The notes: generated by a model from the sequence alone, not told the origin. A stretch of 64,000 nucleotides of DNA from Candidatus Enterovibrio altilux (GCF_002381345.1 NZ_CP020663.1:186001-250000); one strand, 5' to 3'. Counted from the first letter of the stretch, positions 10,566 through 20,845 are shown. Numbers and translations: made by a program.

Positions 10566-11325
10566 GGCTCTTTTTCCTCACTCAAACTCAGATAGCAAAT
10601 CCCAACATAATTCACTACTAGACAATCGCTTTTATTGTAGGCATACGTAGTTCTATCAGCTTCTTTAAGACTTTTATTATAACATAAATTTCGCTGAACT
10701 ATGTGATCCCTTAAGCTCAATGTCCCTACCAGTAATTTTTTATTCGAACCATTTCTAACTCTATTAGGCAACGTTTATGGTAACCGGTTTTATCCCCTAA
10801 ATCAGGAGACTAAATTTTTAATCAACACTCAAAATAATTAGTCTAACTTAAATATTCAAGTCTACAAATAAGCTTAGCTACAAAACGATTAACTGTAAGC
10901 ACTATAATTAAATTTGAATCAATTATGGCTCACTAACAGTCTACATTGATGAAGAAACCATTCAGCCATGAAATCAAACTAAGTAGGCAATCATAGAAAA
11001 CTTCGTTTATTTAACAACTTAGTCATTACGACAGTTTTCATAGTTAAAGGAGTATTTTCAATGCTGTCAAGAGCTTAAAAAAATTTATTAATTTTTTTAA
11101 GCTTACTTAACTGCTTTTGGTGTGCCATACATTATTCATGTGTTAGCAGTGAACCCAAGCGGTTTCGAGACGAGTACTAAAAGACCCGTCCATCACTTAA
11201 CTATTAACGCTATAGCATTAAACTTTACGGTGAAGAAAAATGGAAAGTAATAAAGCCTCCCACTCATGAAAAACATCAAGTCAAATGCAAGTTACATTTA
11301 ACAATCAGTTGCCAGATATTATGCG
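10566..11325 (+). mobile_element. IS903-like composite relic 4 (plus, truncated)
   Basis: Inverted extra right end at 10566-~10781, junction at TAACCGG|TTTTATCCCC (~10782), then the left end and plus-sense body. After GTTACATTTA near 11300 it jumps to the later segment CAGTTGCCAG, skipping about 250 bp. Both sides of the gap carry ATTTAGCGGT-like sequence in other copies, so this looks like a deletion at a short direct repeat. It stops near 11325, about 50 bp past the end of rnt. Confidence 0.85.
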
Positions 11326-11377
11326 AAACTTTGTTTTTCATTTAAACTCACAATTCATTTTACGCGTTATAAACGTA

Positions 11378-12049
11378 TTATTTCGTAGGAGTTTGTACGA
11401 AATGGTCATCGGCAGAAACGACTGGCCATCCTCCCAATTTTTTCCACTTATTAACAATACCACAAAAGAGCTCTGCTGTACGCCTTGTATCATATAGTGC
11501 TGAATGAGCTTCGTTAGTATCAAAGACAATGCCTGCTATCTTACAGGCCTTAGCAAGTACTGTTTGGCCGAATGCTAAACCGCTAAGAGCAGCTGTGTCG
11601 AATGTAGCGAATGGATGAAAAGGATTGCGCTTCAGTTGACTTCTCTTTGCCGCGGCCATTACAAAACTATGATCAAAATTAGCGTTGTGAGCCACCATAA
11701 TAGAACGTTGACAATCTTGTGCTTTTTGTTCTTTTTGAATAAATTTAAAAATTTTCTTGAGTGCATCTCTTTCATCAATAGCTCCTCGAAGAGGACTAAA
11801 AGGATCACGGATACCATTAAATTTCAGCGCTTCTGTAACGAGATTAGCCCCTTGAAAAGGTGCCACATGGAAATGAATTATTTTATCTGGCTGTAGCCAA
11901 CCTTCTTCATCCATTTTTAGGGTAATAGCACAAATTTCTAAAAGTGCATCAGCTTTAGCGTTAAAACCTGCCGTTTCAACGTCGATCACAACAGGAAAAT
12001 ATCCACGAAATCGTGCTTTAAGTGCATTTAGGTTAGTTTCTTGATTCAT
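11378..12049 (-). CDS. rnt: Ribonuclease T (3'-5' exoribonuclease)
   Basis: DEDD-family exonuclease that trims the 3' ends of tRNA and 5S/23S rRNA. Motifs in order: VIDVETAGF (catalytic Asp and Glu), [10 protein letters not shown] (Asp) and [12 protein letters not shown] (His and Asp). It also has the RNase T signature [15 protein letters not shown] and the aromatic-rich [11 protein letters not shown] chose the ATG at 12049 ([18 protein letters not shown]), which fits family N-termini. The frame is open upstream to an ATG at 12082, which would add a hydrophobic 11-residue stretch. No clear ribosome-binding site supports either. IS relics lie on both sides. Confidence 0.93.
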   Translation of the reverse strand: MNQETNLNALKARFRGYFPVVIDVETAGFNAKADALLEICAITLKMDEEGWLQPDKIIHFHVAPFQGANLVTEALKFNGIRDPFSPLRGAIDERDALKKIFKFIQKEQKAQDCQRSIMVAHNANFDHSFVMAAAKRSQLKRNPFHPFATFDTAALSGLAFGQTVLAKACKIAGIVFDTNEAHSALYDTRRTAELFCGIVNKWKKLGGWPVVSADDHFVQTPTK

Positions 12050-12140
12050 GTCGACAATGATAAATATAAAATAGACGAGCATTATGGCAGAAGTGTCACT
12101 AGTTCTAAAGGTATATACTCAATCCATTTGAAGATACATG

Positions 12141-12240
12141 TTTGAATACCTTAGATTTGTCATCTAGTAGGACATCTTAGATCCTGCAATTTTAAAAGAA
12201 TTACAGTGAAAAATTAATCAATAGCCTCTTTTAAGTAACG
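12141..12240. repeat. Dispersed ~100-bp repeat, copy A
   Basis: A segment starting TTGAATACCTTAGATTTGTC is clearly similar along about 100 bp to 58866-58968, including ACAGTGAAAAATTAATCAA against ACAGTAAAAAATTATTCAA. It is not part of the IS903-like element, although relic 5 starts immediately after it here. It also contains two CTTAGAT words. Function unknown. Confidence 0.6.
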
Positions 12241-12244
12241 TATA

Positions 12245-13201
12245 CTTAGATTTATTTCCTAAATCAGGGAACTAAACGCTCTAAACAGCTAGGCTCACTT
12301 AAATATTTAGGTTTATAAATAAACTGAGCGACAAAATAATCAACTGGAAGCACTATAATCAAACTAATCAGAATAATCTGGGGGACCCACGTTTATTTAG
12401 CTACTTAACCATTACGATGACTCTCATAGTGAAACGTATATTTTTAATGTCATTTAGAGGTCTGCAAGAATTCATTAGTTTTGTTTTCAAACTTGCTCAA
12501 CTACCATTATTATCCATGCATTAGCAAGCGAGCTTAAACGATTCACTTAGCATTCAAGATGAAAAGTCAAGGAATAACTCAGTACTCAAAAATGAATTTT
12601 ACAGAGCTGCCAATCTACAGAAACAACAAGTGGCAAGCAAAAAAAGCATAGCACTAATGAGAAATGGAGAGTCTGGTGCAAGTTACATTTAGAAGTATAT
12701 GTAAATACGTATGGAATCATTACTGTAGAGTTAAATTTATTGAATATGACTAACGGTGAAGTGTTATTTAACGTGCTCAAACCAACCTGCCACAGAATTA
12801 ATGAAATATCAAATATTGGTGCTTACAACACTAGGTTAATGTTACAAAACCGTTCGTATTAAACGAACCATTCCAATCATCCTACCAATAAAAATCAACT
12901 TTTAAGGAACGACGTCATCCGAGTCATTTAACGGTCAGTTATCAGAACTTATGCGGTTCAGATAAAAATTGGAAAATGCAGTATGGTTACCATAAACGTC
13001 CTCTATGAGAGGACACCAATGTTGCGAATCACAAAATATTCGAAGGGACATTGATTTTAAAAATTATCATACGCAAATTGGCACCATTATAAAAGCATTA
13101 CATAAACTAATAAAACTTGGAATGCCTAAAACGAAAACAGTTATCTAATCGTTAATTATTTTGGTATTTGCTGTCTGAACTCGAATCAAAAAATAAAATT
13201 T
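12245..13201 (+). mobile_element. IS903-like relic 5 (plus)
   Basis: Nearly full-span copy from the left end (TTTATTTCCTAAATCAGGG at ~12250) to a decayed right end (GAACTCGAATC, then AAAAAATAAAATTT, ~13201). A poor match to the extra inverted right end may precede it (~12215-12245). Many stops and indels. Confidence 0.83.
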
Positions 13202-13246
13202 CATGGTATATTTATATTTTATGATAATAGTTTAGTTAACAGGTGA

Positions 13247-13381
13247 TATGATAAAAAATTCTTACGAGAGTTTGCTCCTAATGCATCGTACTATGGATTA
13301 AAAAAAGTAAGCGAGTCTCTCACTGTAATCGAAATAGTTAATAATAATGATGCTGCATTGCCGGCCCCAGCAGAGGTATGA
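13247..13381 (+). pseudogene. 3' tail of an unidentified gene upstream of tsaB
   Basis: A 45-codon open frame ends in TGA at 13379-13381, directly touching the tsaB ATG at 13382. The peptide includes EFAPNASYYGLKKVSESLTV and ends LPAPAEV. The exact stop/start contact suggests it was the upstream gene of a tsaB operon, cut off by relic 5. I could not identify the family. Confidence 0.4.
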
Positions 13382-14098
13382 ATGGCATACACAATTCTTG
13401 CTATCGACACCGCAGTTGAAAACTGTTCCGTTGCGTTAACGGTTGGTAATGACGTAATTACACGTTGTAAAATGGCGCCACGAGAGCACACGCTAAAAAT
13501 ATTGCCAATGATCGACAACGTACTTGCAGAAGCAAATTTGACATTGGGGCAGCTTGATGCAGTAGCGTATGGACGTGGACCTGGTAGCTTTACTGGCGTT
13601 CGCATTGGTATAGGCATCGCTCAGGGGTTAGCATTTGGTGCGGATCTTCCAATGGTTGGTGTATCAACTATGGCGGCAATGGCACAGCAAACGTATCGTC
13701 GCAAGCAAGTAACCCGAGTGTTGATCGCGATTGATGCGCACATGAATGAAATATATTTTGGCGGATACCAGCGTAAAGAGAATGGCGATTGGGATGTAGC
13801 CTTTGAGGAAACAGTGCTGCCACCGAAAGATCTTAACAAAAAACTACTAACAAGCAACGTGGTAACCGTTAATGGTGAATGGACTATCGCTGGGACAGGT
13901 TGGCTTGCTTACCCAGCACTTGCAAGTCAGCTACACTTAGCAATAAACAATAGTAGTGTGCTTTACCCTGAATCTGAAGATATGCTTATTCTCGCTCATC
14001 ATGCTTTGTTACGCGGTGAAGCGGTTGATGCAGAAAACGCCAGTCCTGTATACCTTCGAGATAATGTGGCGTGGAAAAAACTGTCTGGACGTGCATAA
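13382..14098 (+). CDS. tsaB: tRNA threonylcarbamoyladenosine biosynthesis protein TsaB
   Basis: 238 residues, ASKHA-fold partner of TsaD, TsaE and TsaC in making t6A37 of ANN-decoding tRNAs. It starts ILAIDTAVENCSVAL (phosphate-1 motif). It has the LDAVAYGRGPGSFTGVRIG block typical of TsaB/YeaZ, and AIDAHMNEIYFG. The start ATG directly follows the TGA of an older upstream frame, so translation was probably coupled. IS relics lie on both sides within 180 bp and 340 bp. The coding frame is intact, as expected for an essential gene. Confidence 0.94.
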   Translation: MAYTILAIDTAVENCSVALTVGNDVITRCKMAPREHTLKILPMIDNVLAEANLTLGQLDAVAYGRGPGSFTGVRIGIGIAQGLAFGADLPMVGVSTMAAMAQQTYRRKQVTRVLIAIDAHMNEIYFGGYQRKENGDWDVAFEETVLPPKDLNKKLLTSNVVTVNGEWTIAGTGWLAYPALASQLHLAINNSSVLYPESEDMLILAHHALLRGEAVDAENASPVYLRDNVAWKKLSGRA

Positions 14099-14434
14099 AT
14101 TCAATTAGTTCATCCTTAAGGTAAGCATGGTTTCGATTCAAGGATTATCGCAACCTATTCAGCACCCCCCACAAATGAACGATGTAAAAAAGTGACAAAG
14201 TCTTTCAAAGTGAGAGAGTGACACAACCATCATTTATTACTAATACTAATATCTCTTCGTATTAAAAACCATAAAATAGCTCACGAATTACATAAAAAAA
14301 TTTATTGTAATTTACCCAATAGTAACAGTCGTCATGTACTTGCATCATGCAGGCATACAAAAAATCAACCGAAACATGAAGAGTTGACGAATTTTTCGCA
14401 TGTATTATATCTTTCTTTGATAGAGTACAGAAGT
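14099..14434. other. Spacer after tsaB, no intact gene
   Basis: A 22-codon frame from ATG 14127 has a weak AAGG ribosome-binding site and ends in TGA; it may be the start of a lost gene. Vibrios usually have an Slp-type lipoprotein here, but I could not confirm similarity. The rest is AT-rich and runs into an IS relic. Confidence 0.45.
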
Positions 14435-15668
14435 GACTTTGTTTCCTAATTTGAATGCAAATAGCCAATCTCAGCATGATTTACTATTAAACAATTGCTT
14501 TCATTTTAAACATGCCTAACCCAGTCGACTTGTTCAACTTTTTTATCATGACGTCGATTTTGCTGATTTAAGTTGTGTGACCCCATAGACTCTATGTCCC
14601 CTCACAGTAATTTTTTAATTCGAACCATTGTTGCCTCTGCTAGGGAACAGCTATGATACTAGCTGTATTTCCTAAATAAGAAAGCTAACTTTTCAATTAA
14701 TACTTTAAACAACAGGTTAACTTAAATATTAAGATCTATAATCAAGCTTTAATCAATCGTGACTCATTAATATCCTGGATTGATGAAGAAACTATTCAGC
14801 TATGGAATCAAACTAAGCAGGGTAATCATGGAAGACTTCGTTGATTTATCAACTTAACCATTACGACGGTTTTCATGGTTAAATGCGTATTTTCAATATT
14901 ATTGAGAGGTTAGCCAGGATTTATTAATTCTAATTTAAACTTACTCAACTGCTGTTGTCATGCCCTTACTATTCATGCATTAGCAAACGAGTCAAAATAA
15001 TTAATGTCACGTTCAAAACGAGGAATGACGCAACTATCCTGCACTTAAACATTTATTCTACGAGGCTCCAAGTCTACGATGAAGGCGAATGGCAAGTAAA
15101 AAATCATGGCACTGGTGGGAAACGGAGAGTCTGGCATAAATTACATTCAGCGGTAGAGATAAATACGCATGAAATCGTGGTTGCTAAATTAAGCGCATTA
15201 AATATGACTGACAGTGCAGTGCTATCTAACTTGCTCCAACAGATTCGCTTAAAAATAACTGAAATGTCCGGTGGTGGTCCTTGCGACACCAAATAATATT
15301 ACGAATCGTTCGGATTGAACAAATGGTTCCACTCATCCTACCAAGAAAAAGGAAAAATTTTTAAAGCGAGATTATCCGAGTAATTTAACAGTTAGTTACC
15401 AAACGTTATACAGTTCAAATAAGCATTGAAAAAGAAAGTACAATAACTACAAATATTCTCTACCAGATATGGCAATGTTTTTAATTAAAAAAACTACTGA
15501 GAGTAACATTGAGCTTAAGACATCGCCATGATCAGATTAGTGGAACCGTCTCCATGATAAAATATTAAATAAGCTGACAGAGTTAAATATGTTTAACACG
15601 AAAGCTATTGTCTAATCGTAAATCATGTTGAAATTTACTCTCTGAACTCAAATTAATGAATAAAATCT
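14435..15668 (+). mobile_element. IS903-like composite relic 6 (plus)
   Basis: Near-complete composite. It has an inverted extra right end at 14435-~14662, a junction ACTAGCTGTATTTCC (~14664), then the left end, body and right end to ~15668. It holds the longest surviving transposase piece (14955-15296), which covers the first catalytic Asp region, VWHKLHSAVEINTH, and the damaged second block SGGGPCDTK, where family copies read GDGAYDTR. The rest is broken. Confidence 0.87.
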
Positions 15669-15957
15669 TTCCATTCGTCTTCACCGTAAAATTTTAGCCC
15701 AGTAGCATCACTAGTTAAGTACTAGATAGGTTCTGTAGTCTTCGTTTTGTGCAACGTTAACTGTTTTAGATTGCTTACTGATGCATCAATAATAGCATAA
15801 CAACAACATCTAAGTAAGCTAGAAAATAGGACTAAGAAATTTTTTCAAACTTATTCATGGCATTTCAAATACACATTTCACCATGAGAGCCATCATAATC
15901 GCTAAATCGCTAAGCAGGCGAAATACCCCACAATTATCCTTCCTAATTTAATCCAAT
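15669..15957 (-). mobile_element. IS903-like relic 7 (minus, partial)
   Basis: Minus-sense fragment beginning in mid-transposase (TCCATTCGTCTTCACCGTAAA) right at the end of relic 6 and running toward its N-terminal coding part. The sharp junction suggests relic 6 inserted into this older copy. Confidence 0.8.
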
Positions 15958-16090
15958 AATTACATGGTTCCTTTATGAATCATGAGCATTAGTGAATCAC
16001 CATTAATTAGAACTAAGTTATCCTGTTCCCAGTCGTTTATTGTATGATTTAACTTACCTATAAACTTGTAGTATTTTAAGTACTTGAATT

Positions 16091-16175
16091 TGGTGCCCGA
16101 GGACGGACTTGAACCGTCATTTCCAAAGAAAACGGATTTTGAGTCCGTCGTGTATACCAATTTCACCACTCGGGC
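16091..16175 (-). tRNA. tRNA-Leu (anticodon CAA)
   Basis: 85-nt class II tRNA on the minus strand with encoded CCA. The acceptor stem GCCCGAG pairs with CTCGGGC. The anticodon stem ACGGA/TCCGT encloses loop CTCAAAA, giving CAA, which decodes UUG. The long variable arm is typical of tRNA-Leu. The T-arm carries GGTTCAAGTCC. Confidence 0.96.
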
Positions 16176-16186
16176 AAGTACATTAA

Positions 16187-16214
16187 ATTATACGCAGACC
16201 GCACAACGGCGCAA
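16187..16214 (-). promoter_or_regulatory. Sigma-70 promoter of tRNA-Leu
   Basis: Reading on the minus strand, TTGCGC (16214-16209) and TATAAT (16192-16187) are separated by 16 bp. The -10 ends 11 bp before the mature tRNA 5' end. Confidence 0.7.
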
Positions 16215-16326
16215 GCCTTTAATTTGTTATTCTCCTTAGTAGTTTATTTTTTAGCCACTCAGCTGGACATACCGTCAATTTTCGGCATCTTCACGCATTC
16301 ACCTGAACCTAAAACACTGGTAAACT

Positions 16327-16815
16327 ATGTTCATACTTACTTATTGGATAAACACGTGCCGCAATCTTCTACTTCATAATAGCGTACCAAAGGGAGCCAA
16401 TTTCGCCCGACGAATGGGCGCGTGGCTTTATGACCTATTGGTAATTGCTGCGATTGAAAGGCTAGCAATTATTATTGTGATTAGTGGCATCGAGATCGCT
16501 ATACAGATTGGCTTCTCTATTGAAGGCTATACTGACATAAGTGATTACTTAACACGTGATCCTATCATTAGCCCGCTATTCATTGCTTATGTCTTTATTG
16601 TTGCCGCTTTTTTCTATACTTACTTCTGGGCGCGAGCAGGACAAACCGTCGGCATGAAAGCATGGAAATTACAAGTGATTAGTGAATTTGATGGAAACCT
16701 TACCTTTGCTCAAACGTTAATCCGAATGGCAACTGCATGCTTAGGGCTTGGCAACATACTTACCGTGTTTAACAGCAACAATCGATTTTTCCTAAATTAT
16801 TTTTCACATAGCTAA
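16327..16815 (+). CDS. RDD family membrane protein, C-terminus altered
   Basis: 162 residues with the RDD domain. The name-giving residues appear in FARRMGAWLYDLLV (Arg and the Asp after Tyr). Then come three membrane segments and the conserved WARAGQTVGMKAWKLQV and GLGNILTVF. Related vibrio proteins continue with a charged segment after the last helix. Here the frame ends NRFFLNYFSHS, about 15-20 residues short, so the 3' end may be frameshifted or cut. Function in vibrios is unknown; some RDD proteins act in sodium/proton exchange. The start at 16327 lacks a convincing ribosome-binding site. It lies next to tRNA-Leu in divergent orientation. Confidence 0.75.
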   Translation: MFILTYWINTCRNLLLHNSVPKGANFARRMGAWLYDLLVIAAIERLAIIIVISGIEIAIQIGFSIEGYTDISDYLTRDPIISPLFIAYVFIVAAFFYTYFWARAGQTVGMKAWKLQVISEFDGNLTFAQTLIRMATACLGLGNILTVFNSNNRFFLNYFSHS

Positions 16816-16885
16816 ATTATCACAATTAATTGATAACGAAACATCAAAGAGGGAAGTCTAAAATTCCTTTTTTTATAGTACAATA

Positions 16886-18010
16886 GGCTTTGTGTCTTCA
16901 TTCAAGTTCAGATAGCAAATCTAAACATGAATAACTATTAAACAATTGCTTTCGTATTAGGCATACCTAGTCCTATCGGCGAATGTAACGCTTTTATTAT
17001 GCCTTAGGTTTCTCTAATATAAGCGTGGTTATTCCTTAGGTTGACTGTCCTTCCTAAAAATTTCTAACTCGAAACATTGTCGCCTCTAACAAGGAACGCT
17101 TATGGTAATTACACCTCGTTTTCCCAATGCTAATTGGAACCGTATAACTTCTGGCAACTGACAACTAAATTACACGAATAACCTCGTCCCCAAAAGTTAC
17201 TTTTTTTCTTGATGGGATGAATGAAACCGCTCGTTTAATACGAACGGTTTCGTAATATTTGCTGACGTCGCAAGTACCATCGTCTGTCACATTTGATGCA
17301 CTTCACTCGGTAGCAATAATTTTATACGTATTTATGTTTACTACTAAATGTAACTGGTACCAGACTAACCGTTTACCATCAGGGCAATACTTTTTACTTG
17401 CCATTAGCCTTCACCTTAGACTTTGGCCCCGTAGAACCAACGGCTAAGTGCAGGATGATGCCAGGAGTCTTCGTCTTGAATGTGACGTTAACCATTTTAG
17501 CTCGCTTGCTAATGCATGAATAGTGAGGGCATGACAACGGCAATTGAGTAAGCTTAAAAACAGAATTAATGAATCCTTGCAGACCTCTCAATGATACTTA
17601 AAGTACGCATTTAACCATGAGGGCCGTAGTAATGGCTAAGTTGCGCAATAAACGAGATCTCCCATGATTATTCTGCTTAGCTTAATTCCATGACTACGTA
17701 GCCACTGCATCAACCCAGAATATTCGTGAACCTAATTGTTTAGATTGTTAATTGAAAATTTAGTGTCTTATTTAGGAATCAAGCTGGTTACCATAAACAT
17801 TCCATAGCAGAGACAGCAATGGCTCTAGTCAAAAACTACTGAGAGGGACATTGAGCTTAAAAAATCACAATGCTCAGATTAGTGAAATTTACGCCAGGGT
17901 AAAAGCGTTAAAGAAGCTGATAAAATTAAGTATACTTAAAATACAAGCAATCATCTAATAGTTAATAATGTTAGGATTTACTATCTAAACTCGAATTAGG
18001 TAATAAAACT
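16886..18010 (-). mobile_element. IS903-like composite relic 8 (minus)
   Basis: Right end GGCTTTGTGTC at 16886, minus-sense body, left end at ~17785 fused to GGTTACCATAAACATTCC (inverted extra right end) running to 18010. About 80 bp are deleted near 17270. The flanking 9-mers AGTACAATA (16877-16885) and GCTACAATG (18011-18019) share 6 of 9 bases and look like a decayed target duplication. Confidence 0.88.
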
Positions 18011-18050
18011 GCTACAATGCTGTAAATAATGATTACTAAGAATTCTGTTT

Positions 18051-19022
18051 ATGACCTTACAGTGGCGTCCAACTGCTGACATTGAGTCTCTCAAAGCCAG
18101 AGCTAACTTGATCCAATTGATTCGTCAGTTTTTTGCTGATCGTGATATATTAGAAGTTGAAACGCCTGCGATGAGTCAGGCTACCGTGACTGATATTCAT
18201 ATTCATTCTTTTAAAACTAAATTTATGGGATCAGGCTTCGCACATGACGTTCCGTTATTCATGATGACGAGCCCGGAGTTTCACATGAAACGTTTGCTGG
18301 CAGCAGGAAGTGGAGCCATCTATCAAATAGGAAAATCGTTTCGGAATGAAGAAACTGGACGTTATCATAATCCTGAATTTACCATGTTAGAATGGTATCG
18401 ACCGGATTTTAATCACTATAAATTAATGGATGAAATAGATATCTTATTACGTACTGTACTTAATGTTGCTTCTGTAGACAAAGTGACCTATCAAAACGCT
18501 TTTTTATCTGTGCTTGGAGTATGTCCACTTGAAGCCCCGATGCGTGAGCTCAGCGTTACGGCGGCTAGACTTGGTTGCTCCAATGTTATGAAACATGAGA
18601 CAGACAGAGACACTCTTCTGCAATTACTTTTCAACATGGGCGTTGGAAGTAAACTAGGTGAGACAGTGCCAGTGTTTGTTTACAATTTCCCGGTATCCCA
18701 AGCTGCATTAGCTCGTGTTTGCAGTGATGATTCACGCGTTGCCGCTCGCTTTGAAGTCTATTATCACGGTGTTGAACTTGCGAACGGATTCTATGAGTTG
18801 GATAATGCAGATGAACAACTTAACCGTTTTGCAGAAGATAATCACAAACGCAAAATGATGGGATTGAAAGCTCAACCAATCGATCATCATCTTATTGAGT
18901 CTCTTCGTGCGGGTTTGCCTGATTGTGCTGGCGTTGCGCTGGGCATAGATAGATTGGTCATGGTAGCATTAGGAAAATCACACATCAATGAAGTAATTGC
19001 ATTCCCTGTGGGGTGCGCTTAA
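18051..19022 (+). CDS. epmA: Elongation factor P--(R)-beta-lysine ligase EpmA
   Basis: 323 residues (E. coli EpmA has 325). It resembles the catalytic domain of class II lysyl-tRNA synthetase without the anticodon domain. It activates (R)-beta-lysine and attaches it to the conserved Lys of EF-P, which helps ribosomes through polyproline. Motif 2 is [21 protein letters not shown] in part, and motif 3 is [26 protein letters not shown] lies between. The ATG is 32 bp after the target-repeat of composite relic 8, so the upstream region is largely IS-derived. A TACAAT in the target repeat could serve as -10. The coding frame is intact. Confidence 0.93.
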   Translation: MTLQWRPTADIESLKARANLIQLIRQFFADRDILEVETPAMSQATVTDIHIHSFKTKFMGSGFAHDVPLFMMTSPEFHMKRLLAAGSGAIYQIGKSFRNEETGRYHNPEFTMLEWYRPDFNHYKLMDEIDILLRTVLNVASVDKVTYQNAFLSVLGVCPLEAPMRELSVTAARLGCSNVMKHETDRDTLLQLLFNMGVGSKLGETVPVFVYNFPVSQAALARVCSDDSRVAARFEVYYHGVELANGFYELDNADEQLNRFAEDNHKRKMMGLKAQPIDHHLIESLRAGLPDCAGVALGIDRLVMVALGKSHINEVIAFPVGCA

Positions 19023-19102
19023 TAAAAGCTTTTCTTTTAAATTACAATGTAGTTTGATGTAATATTTTAGTTGGTGTTGAAATATTATTGTGGTTCCGGT
19101 AT

Positions 19103-20104
19103 GGCTTTATTTCCTAAATTAGGGAACTTAAATATTTAGGTCTATGAGTAAATATTTTTATAAAACAATAAATTAAAGCTACTTTAATTAAATTTTAATA
19201 AATTGTGATTCACGAATATTTTGGATTGATGAAAAAGAGATTCAGCTATGGAATCAAACTAAACGAAATAGTCATGGTAGACCTCGTTTATTTGGTGACT
19301 GAGCCCTTACGATGGCTCTCATAGTAGAGCACGTATTTTCAATGCCGTGGAGAGGCTTGCAAGGATTCATCAATTTTATTTTCAAACTTGCCCAACTGCC
19401 ATCATTATGCATGAAGTAGCGAGCGAGTTAAAATGGTTAACCTCACATTCATGACAAAGAAGAAAGGACTCATTCAACACTAATCCATTGATTTTATGGA
19501 GCTAAAAGTCTACGATGAAAGCTAATAGAAGTGAAACAAGATGGCGCTGACGATAAACGACGAGTCTGGCACAAATTACATTTAGCAGTAGATATAAATA
19601 TACATAAAAGCATTACTGCTAAATTAAGTTTATCAAATGTTATTGATGGTAAAGTTCTACCTAATTTACTTAAACAAACCCGCTTAACAATCAATGCAAT
19701 ATCAGGCGACAGGGCTTACGACACCAGGCAATGTGACAAAGCCATTCGTATTAAACGAGCGTCTCCACTCATTCCCCAAGAAGAGGTACAAATTTTTGAA
19801 AACGCAGTCATTCACGTAATTCGGCGGTGAGTTACCAACAATGATACGGTTCAAATCAGCATTGGAAAACGAGGTATGATTACCATAAACGTTCCCTATC
19901 AGAGACGTCAATGTTTCGAATCAAAAAGTTACTCGAAGAAACATTAAATCTAAAAAATGATACATGCTCAGATTAACGAAACCACCGCAATGATCAAAAG
20001 ATTAAATAATTTGCTCGAATTAAGCATGCCTAAGACGAAAGAAATTGTCACATAGTGAATCATATTAGGATTTTCTATCTGAACTAAAATGAGGAAATAA
20101 AGCT
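19103..20104 (+). mobile_element. IS903-like relic 9 (plus)
   Basis: Left end GGCTTTATTTCC at 19103, plus-sense body, right end GGAAATAAAGCT at 20104. Just upstream, 19060-19102 may hold a decayed extra right end (TGTGGTTCCGGT against TATGGTAACCGG). Two frames remain: 19531-19830 encodes the stretch around the second catalytic Asp (SGDRAYDTRQCDK), but the N-terminal and C-terminal parts are broken. Confidence 0.85.
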
Positions 20105-20148
20105 AAAAAACGCCAATCTATATTGACGTTTTTTAGCTTTATTTCCTC
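20091..20148. terminator. Long hairpin, probable terminator of folE, partly built from an IS end
   Basis: Arms 20091-20112 and 20127-20148 are perfect inverted repeats of 22 bp. Inside them, after one C-A mismatch, four more pairs (CAAT/ATTG) close a CTAT loop. The inner arm is AAAAAACG/CGTTTTTT, so a T-run follows the stem in both directions. The outer 14 bp of each arm match the IS right end. It lies 37 bp past the folE stop. Confidence 0.65.
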
Positions 20149-20185
20149 GGTATTGAGCGTTAATAGCAATATTCACAACCCATAT

Positions 20186-20845
20186 TCACATGTCAATGCC
20201 ATGTAAAAATTCTGCTCGTGTAGCCACATTTTTTTTGAACATACCACCCAATGCTGTCGTCGTCGTTTTACTGGTTGCATCCATTACTCCACGAGCTTTC
20301 ACACAGTAGTGGACAGCATTCACATGAACAGCCACATTCTCGGTTTCAAGTAAAATTTGTAATGCAACTAAAATTTGACGTGTTAAACGCTCCTGTATTT
20401 GAGGACGCTGACCAAAGAATTGAACGATACGATTAATCTTCGATAAACCAATAATCTTGTCTTTAGGAAGATAAGCAACAGTACATGAACCATCAATTGT
20501 TACCAAATGATGTTCACAGGTACTAGTCAATGTAATGTCTTTTACCCTTACCATTTCATCACAGCCCATCTTATTTTCGATAACTGTAATTTTAGGGAAG
20601 TTCGTATAATCTAAACCGGAAAATACTTCATCCACATACATTTTAGCAATGCGAGCTGGTGTTTCGGCTAAACTATCATCATCTAGATCAAGCTCGATGA
20701 CAGACAATATGCTTCGCATATAATATTCAATTTTTTCTTTTTTTTCTGCTTTTGTCAACGGTGAATACGATTGCATTGGTGTCTCAATGCCTCGCGCTAA
20801 AAGCTCATCGCGAACTCTAATAGCAAAATTACTTAATGCCGTCAT
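20186..20845 (-). CDS. folE: GTP cyclohydrolase I
   Basis: 219 residues (E. coli 222). Converts GTP to 7,8-dihydroneopterin triphosphate, the first step of folate synthesis. Zinc ligands are in STCEHH and HYCVKARG. The active-site helix reads [20 protein letters not shown] and the C-terminal [16 protein letters not shown] is present. A GAGG ribosome-binding site lies seven bases before the ATG at 20845. The moeA or moeB gene often next to folE in vibrios is not seen; an IS relic begins ~210 bp upstream. The frame is intact. Confidence 0.95.
   Translation of the reverse strand: MTALSNFAIRVRDELLARGIETPMQSYSPLTKAEKKEKIEYYMRSILSVIELDLDDDSLAETPARIAKMYVDEVFSGLDYTNFPKITVIENKMGCDEMVRVKDITLTSTCEHHLVTIDGSCTVAYLPKDKIIGLSKINRIVQFFGQRPQIQERLTRQILVALQILLETENVAVHVNAVHYCVKARGVMDATSKTTTTALGGMFKKNVATRAEFLHGIDM

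Noticed and set aside
14955-15296. 113-residue transposase-like frame as a functional transposase gene
   Set aside because: It covers only the middle third of the protein. The conserved GDGAYDTR block reads SGGGPCDTK, and both flanks are frameshifted.
15960-16169. 69-residue minus-strand frame
   Set aside because: Its N-terminal part is simply the translated tRNA-Leu gene.
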